Assembly: GCA_028867235.1 (NCBI GenBank)
Contig: JAGWGS010000054.1
Span: 1 to 7,619, forward strand
DNA: 7,619 nucleotides
Direction: 5' to 3'
Source of the DNA: Nitrososphaerota archaeon
GTDB taxonomy: Archaea; Thermoproteota; Nitrososphaeria; Nitrososphaerales; Nitrosopumilaceae
The notes under the pieces were generated by a model. That model had not been told where the DNA came from, did not search any database, and saw only the letters and a program-made list of their open reading frames with translations. Shown one piece after another: positions 5,626 to 7,619 of the stretch (its first letter is position 1; every line of letters starts with the position of its first letter). The position numbers and the translations under genes were made by a program.

Positions 5626-6963
5626 ATGAACAGACGATACAGTATGATGTCAATTGCCGCAGTAGTGGCAGTGGCAGGATTATTGTTCGCAAGCACATAT
5701 TCACAGACTCAGATGGCTGCATCTACTCAAAGTATCCCAAGTGCATCTGCACAAGGTACGATGAGAGCAGTCGATGACATGGGCGGTATCAAGTTACAGA
5801 TGCCAAGTGCATTTGCACAGATACCAGCAGATCAAGTTGATAGTATGGCCGCACAAGGACGCCATGTTGTAGATGTCAAGTTAGTTGCACAAAGTGCTGA
5901 CTTGCCAATCATGGGCGGTGGTAAATACCACGCATTGACCTTTAACGGCCAAGTCCCAGGACCAACCGTAAGAGTTACACAAGGCGACATCGTCAGAGTA
6001 ACACTTACTGTACCATCAACTGAATCAACACCACACTCCATAGACATGCACGCAGGACAACTAAGTGCAACAAACTTTGGAGCAGTGAAGGTTGGTCAAT
6101 CTACCACCTATGCATATATCGCTGAGGTTCCTGGTGCATTCAAGTATCACTGTGAAGGTGTCAATCTAGCTTCAATGGACCAACATGTAATGTCCGGCAT
6201 GTACGGAGTTACAATCGTAGATCCATTGGACGGTTACAAGCCATTGATTGTAGACAAGACTGTTGCTCAAAACGGCAAAGTCTCAGTAGTACATCAACGC
6301 TATGAAGCCGATGCAAAAGAATTTGTCTTAGAGTACAATCAATTGTACTTGACAGCAGATGGCAGCTATGATCAGACTGCAATGTTCTTACACAACACCA
6401 CACAGACTGTTGTAAACGGTATGGCATTTGGTTACACACCAAACGCAGACATCAACAAGCTGATAAAAGGTGATCCAAGCAAGAACGTCTTCCCAGTACA
6501 ACCCTGGAATGCTCCAACACTAAAGCAATATCAAGGACATCCATTGTTTGTCGATCTTGATACACACTACAGAATCTTTGTAGTTAATCAAGGTGACATG
6601 CCAGTATTCTTCCACATAGTTGGTGGAATGTTGGATCGTGTAACACAAGGTAACCATGTAGAAGCTCAAGGTAGTCAAACTTGGTTAATCGGCGGTTCAC
6701 AGGATGCAATCATTGATACTGTCTTTAACAGCCCTGGTGCATATGTAGCAGTCAATCATGACTATGCAGCAATCTTTACAGGTGCGGCCACAGTATTTGT
6801 CGCAGGCGACCCATTCAATTTGGGCTACAAGGCAGGCGATATGCCAAACCCATCTGATGCAGTACCTCCATTGGGCATGAACTCTATCCCACAAAAGGAA
6901 ATTGTTCACTGTCTATGTACTGATAACCAGTCAGCTGCAATTGCGACATCTATTAGCGGGTAA
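5626..6963 (+). CDS. nirK: Copper-containing nitrite reductase (NirK-type multicopper oxidase)
   Basis: 445 residues, longer than bacterial NirK (about 360-380) because of extra sequence at both ends. An N-terminal hydrophobic signal (about 9-23, after NRR) indicates export. Two cupredoxin domains follow. All copper ligands can be placed: type 1 H137, C176, H187, M192; type 2 H142, H175 and H330, H378 (FFHIVGG, VNHDYAA), with the catalytic Asp (D140, in HSIDMH) and His (H330 or H378 by position). NirK reduces nitrite to nitric oxide outside the membrane; in ammonia oxidisers it is tied to NO metabolism during ammonia oxidation. The loop from C176 to H187 is two residues longer than in Alcaligenes NirK (11 versus 9 steps). 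The tail after about residue 395 is Pro-rich and ends with H428-C429-L-C431. ATG 5626 is supported by the TATA box and signal peptide. The gene has its own promoter and terminator. A plain two-domain multicopper oxidase is the main alternative. Confidence 0.88.
   Translation: MNRRYSMMSIAAVVAVAGLLFASTYSQTQMAASTQSIPSASAQGTMRAVDDMGGIKLQMPSAFAQIPADQVDSMAAQGRHVVDVKLVAQSADLPIMGGGKYHALTFNGQVPGPTVRVTQGDIVRVTLTVPSTESTPHSIDMHAGQLSATNFGAVKVGQSTTYAYIAEVPGAFKYHCEGVNLASMDQHVMSGMYGVTIVDPLDGYKPLIVDKTVAQNGKVSVVHQRYEADAKEFVLEYNQLYLTADGSYDQTAMFLHNTTQTVVNGMAFGYTPNADINKLIKGDPSKNVFPVQPWNAPTLKQYQGHPLFVDLDTHYRIFVVNQGDMPVFFHIVGGMLDRVTQGNHVEAQGSQTWLIGGSQDAIIDTVFNSPGAYVAVNHDYAAIFTGAATVFVAGDPFNLGYKAGDMPNPSDAVPPLGMNSIPQKEIVHCLCTDNQSAAIATSISG
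5737..5820 (+). repeat. Two-copy direct repeat in the nirK N-terminal extension
   Basis: Bases 5737-5754 and 5803-5820 match at 16 of 18 positions, 66 bases apart, in frame. They encode PSASAQ (38-43) and PSAFAQ (60-65). The match goes on at the protein level: VDDM (49-52) and VDSM (71-74) have the same 22-residue offset. Each copy holds an A-x-A-Q site of the signal-peptidase type, so either could be the end of the signal region. Confidence 0.6.
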
Positions 6964-6971
6964 ATCCCCAA

Positions 6972-6991
6972 CTTTTCTCTTTTTGTTTTCT
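6972..6991 (+). terminator. T-rich terminator of nirK
   Basis: Starting 8 bases after the nirK stop, a pyrimidine stretch carries three T-runs (tttt, ttttt, tttt) within about 20 bases. Archaeal RNA polymerase stops at such oligo-T runs. No strong hairpin precedes it. Confidence 0.55.
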
Positions 6992-7058
6992 TGATGACTT
7001 AATCTTGATTATGTTTTTCACATTTTGTAATTTAGATACTGTAAATCAACAAGACACA

Positions 7059-7082
7059 TTGTTAACTAACAAAGTTAGACAA
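7059..7082. repeat. Small dyad upstream of the membrane-protein gene
   Basis: The sequence contains a perfect ctaac-aaa-gttag inverted repeat (7066-7078). The outer ttgttaac (7059-7066) and gttagacaa (7074-7082) pair imperfectly. It lies just before the candidate TATA box at 7085, where an operator would sit. The arms are short, so chance is a fair explanation. Apart from the T-rich terminator, I see nothing else in the 155-base gap after nirK. Confidence 0.25.
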
Positions 7083-7084
7083 TC

Positions 7085-7093
7085 ATTATAATT
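7085..7093 (+). promoter_or_regulatory. Candidate TATA box of the membrane-protein gene
   Basis: The sequence attataatt is centred about 30 bases before the ATG at 7119. This supports a leaderless or very short leader, and supports the ATG over an in-frame TTG at 7104, which would lie upstream of the predicted transcription start (about 7115). Confidence 0.5.
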
Positions 7094-7118
7094 GTAGATT
7101 CGATTGGTTTTATTGAAA

Positions 7119-7619
7119 ATGAGTCAAACAATTTCCAAGGACAGGAAAATTTTGATATTTTCTTTGATCACTGCTGCTACAACAGTGATTGCAGGAATAA
7201 TGCACTTGCAGATGGTGCCAGGGTCCATATCCCGCAACACCGGTGAAGGAATTCTTTTCTTGGTTGGAGGGTTGATGCAGATATTCTGGGCAGTACCAGT
7301 GGTAAAGCACTGGGGAAAAATCTGGCAGATAATCGGACTAGTTGGAACTGGCGTTTTTGTCATATTGTGGTATCTTGATAGGCTTCATCTCATGCCTGAA
7401 GGAAACATTTTTGGAGGAGGACAAGAAACTCAGCCCGATCATGCCCCAAGAGAATTCCAACAAGGAAACATGACCGAAGGAGAATTCCCAAGAGGTCCAA
7501 GGCCGCCTCAATTGGGACTACAAGTGGGAAAAATACTATTCCCACCAATTGAGCTCTTTCAGATCGCCTTTATTGGATTGTATGCTTGTCTTGGCAAAAT
7601 GATATCAAAAAGACAATAA
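7119..7619 (+). CDS. Four-helix membrane protein of unknown function
   Basis: 166 residues, not recognised. Four hydrophobic segments are visible at about 11-30, 45-62, 69-87 and 139-160. The positive-inside rule (K7/R9/K10 before helix 1, K63-K67 after helix 2, KMISKRQ at the end) puts both ends in the cytoplasm and the 50-residue loop between helices 3 and 4 outside. That loop (about 90-138) is rich in Gly, Pro, Gln, Glu and Arg, with a short 10-residue echo (REFQQG at 111-116, GEFPRG at 121-126) from two agaattcc stretches 30 bases apart. Histidines sit at or near helix ends: H29 (IMHL), H64 and H90 (DRLHL). Heme or copper binding could be imagined but nothing shows it. ATG 7119 is preferred to TTG 7104 because of the TATA spacing. 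It follows nirK on the same strand with its own promoter, so a link to nitrite reduction is only positional. The stop is the last codon of the window. Confidence 0.7.
   Translation: MSQTISKDRKILIFSLITAATTVIAGIMHLQMVPGSISRNTGEGILFLVGGLMQIFWAVPVVKHWGKIWQIIGLVGTGVFVILWYLDRLHLMPEGNIFGGGQETQPDHAPREFQQGNMTEGEFPRGPRPPQLGLQVGKILFPPIELFQIAFIGLYACLGKMISKRQ

Noticed and set aside
5626..5655. Twin-arginine signal in NirK (NRRYSMM)
   Set aside because: Two arginines precede the hydrophobic stretch, but the rest of the S-R-R-x-F-L-K consensus is missing; a Sec-type signal is at least as likely, so no Tat call was made.
6964..7118. Small RNA or tRNA gene in the longest gap
   Set aside because: Apart from the T-rich terminator, a weak dyad and a TATA box, no cloverleaf, box C/D or conserved stem structure could be seen.

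Overview
The window looks like a piece of the core chromosome of an ammonia-oxidising archaeon (Nitrososphaerota/Thaumarchaeota, Nitrosopumilus-like). The evidence is archaeal/eukaryotic-type ribosomal proteins L39e and L31e, an FtsZ-like protein with a degenerate GTP-binding loop, an archaeal-type MiaB/CDKAL1 methylthiotransferase, and an exported copper nitrite reductase (NirK) of the kind found in marine ammonia oxidisers. The DNA is AT-rich, and TATA-like boxes about 25-30 bases upstream of start codons suggest leaderless transcripts. From memory, the order nirK - fumarase/aspartase - methylthiotransferase - ftsZ-like - L31e/L39e resembles the Nmar_1259 to Nmar_1264 neighbourhood of Nitrosopumilus maritimus. 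I could not check this.

Layout. Positions 1-1790 (+ strand) carry the 3' end of metH (cobalamin-reactivation domain), a NUDIX hydrolase of the CoA pyrophosphatase type with a TTG start, and the ribosomal pair rpl39e-rpl31e (abutting, zero spacer), where L31e has a long Lys/Glu tail. Positions 1831-5489 (- strand) carry, in order of transcription, a class II fumarase/aspartase-type lyase, a tRNA methylthiotransferase 3 bases behind it (clear operon), and an FtsZ-like gene with a probable promoter of its own. A short AT-only dyad separates the convergent rpl31e and ftsZ-like genes. Positions 5626-7619 (+ strand) carry nirK, divergent from the lyase gene and with its own TATA box and T-rich terminator, then a four-helix membrane protein of unknown function that ends at the last base of the window.

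Functionally this is mostly housekeeping: methionine/B12 metabolism, CoA turnover, the ribosome, tRNA modification and central carbon metabolism. It sits next to the energy-metabolism gene nirK. I saw no mobile element, CRISPR array, tRNA or rRNA, and no gene-free stretch over 300 bases; the longest gap is 6964-7118. Nothing looks like a wholly new system. The points worth a second look are a 22-residue internal repeat at the NirK N-terminus, a perfect dyad just upstream of the nirK TATA box, a CxC-containing NirK tail, the altered nucleotide loops of the FtsZ-like protein, substitutions in the lyase catalytic motif, and the unknown membrane protein behind nirK.
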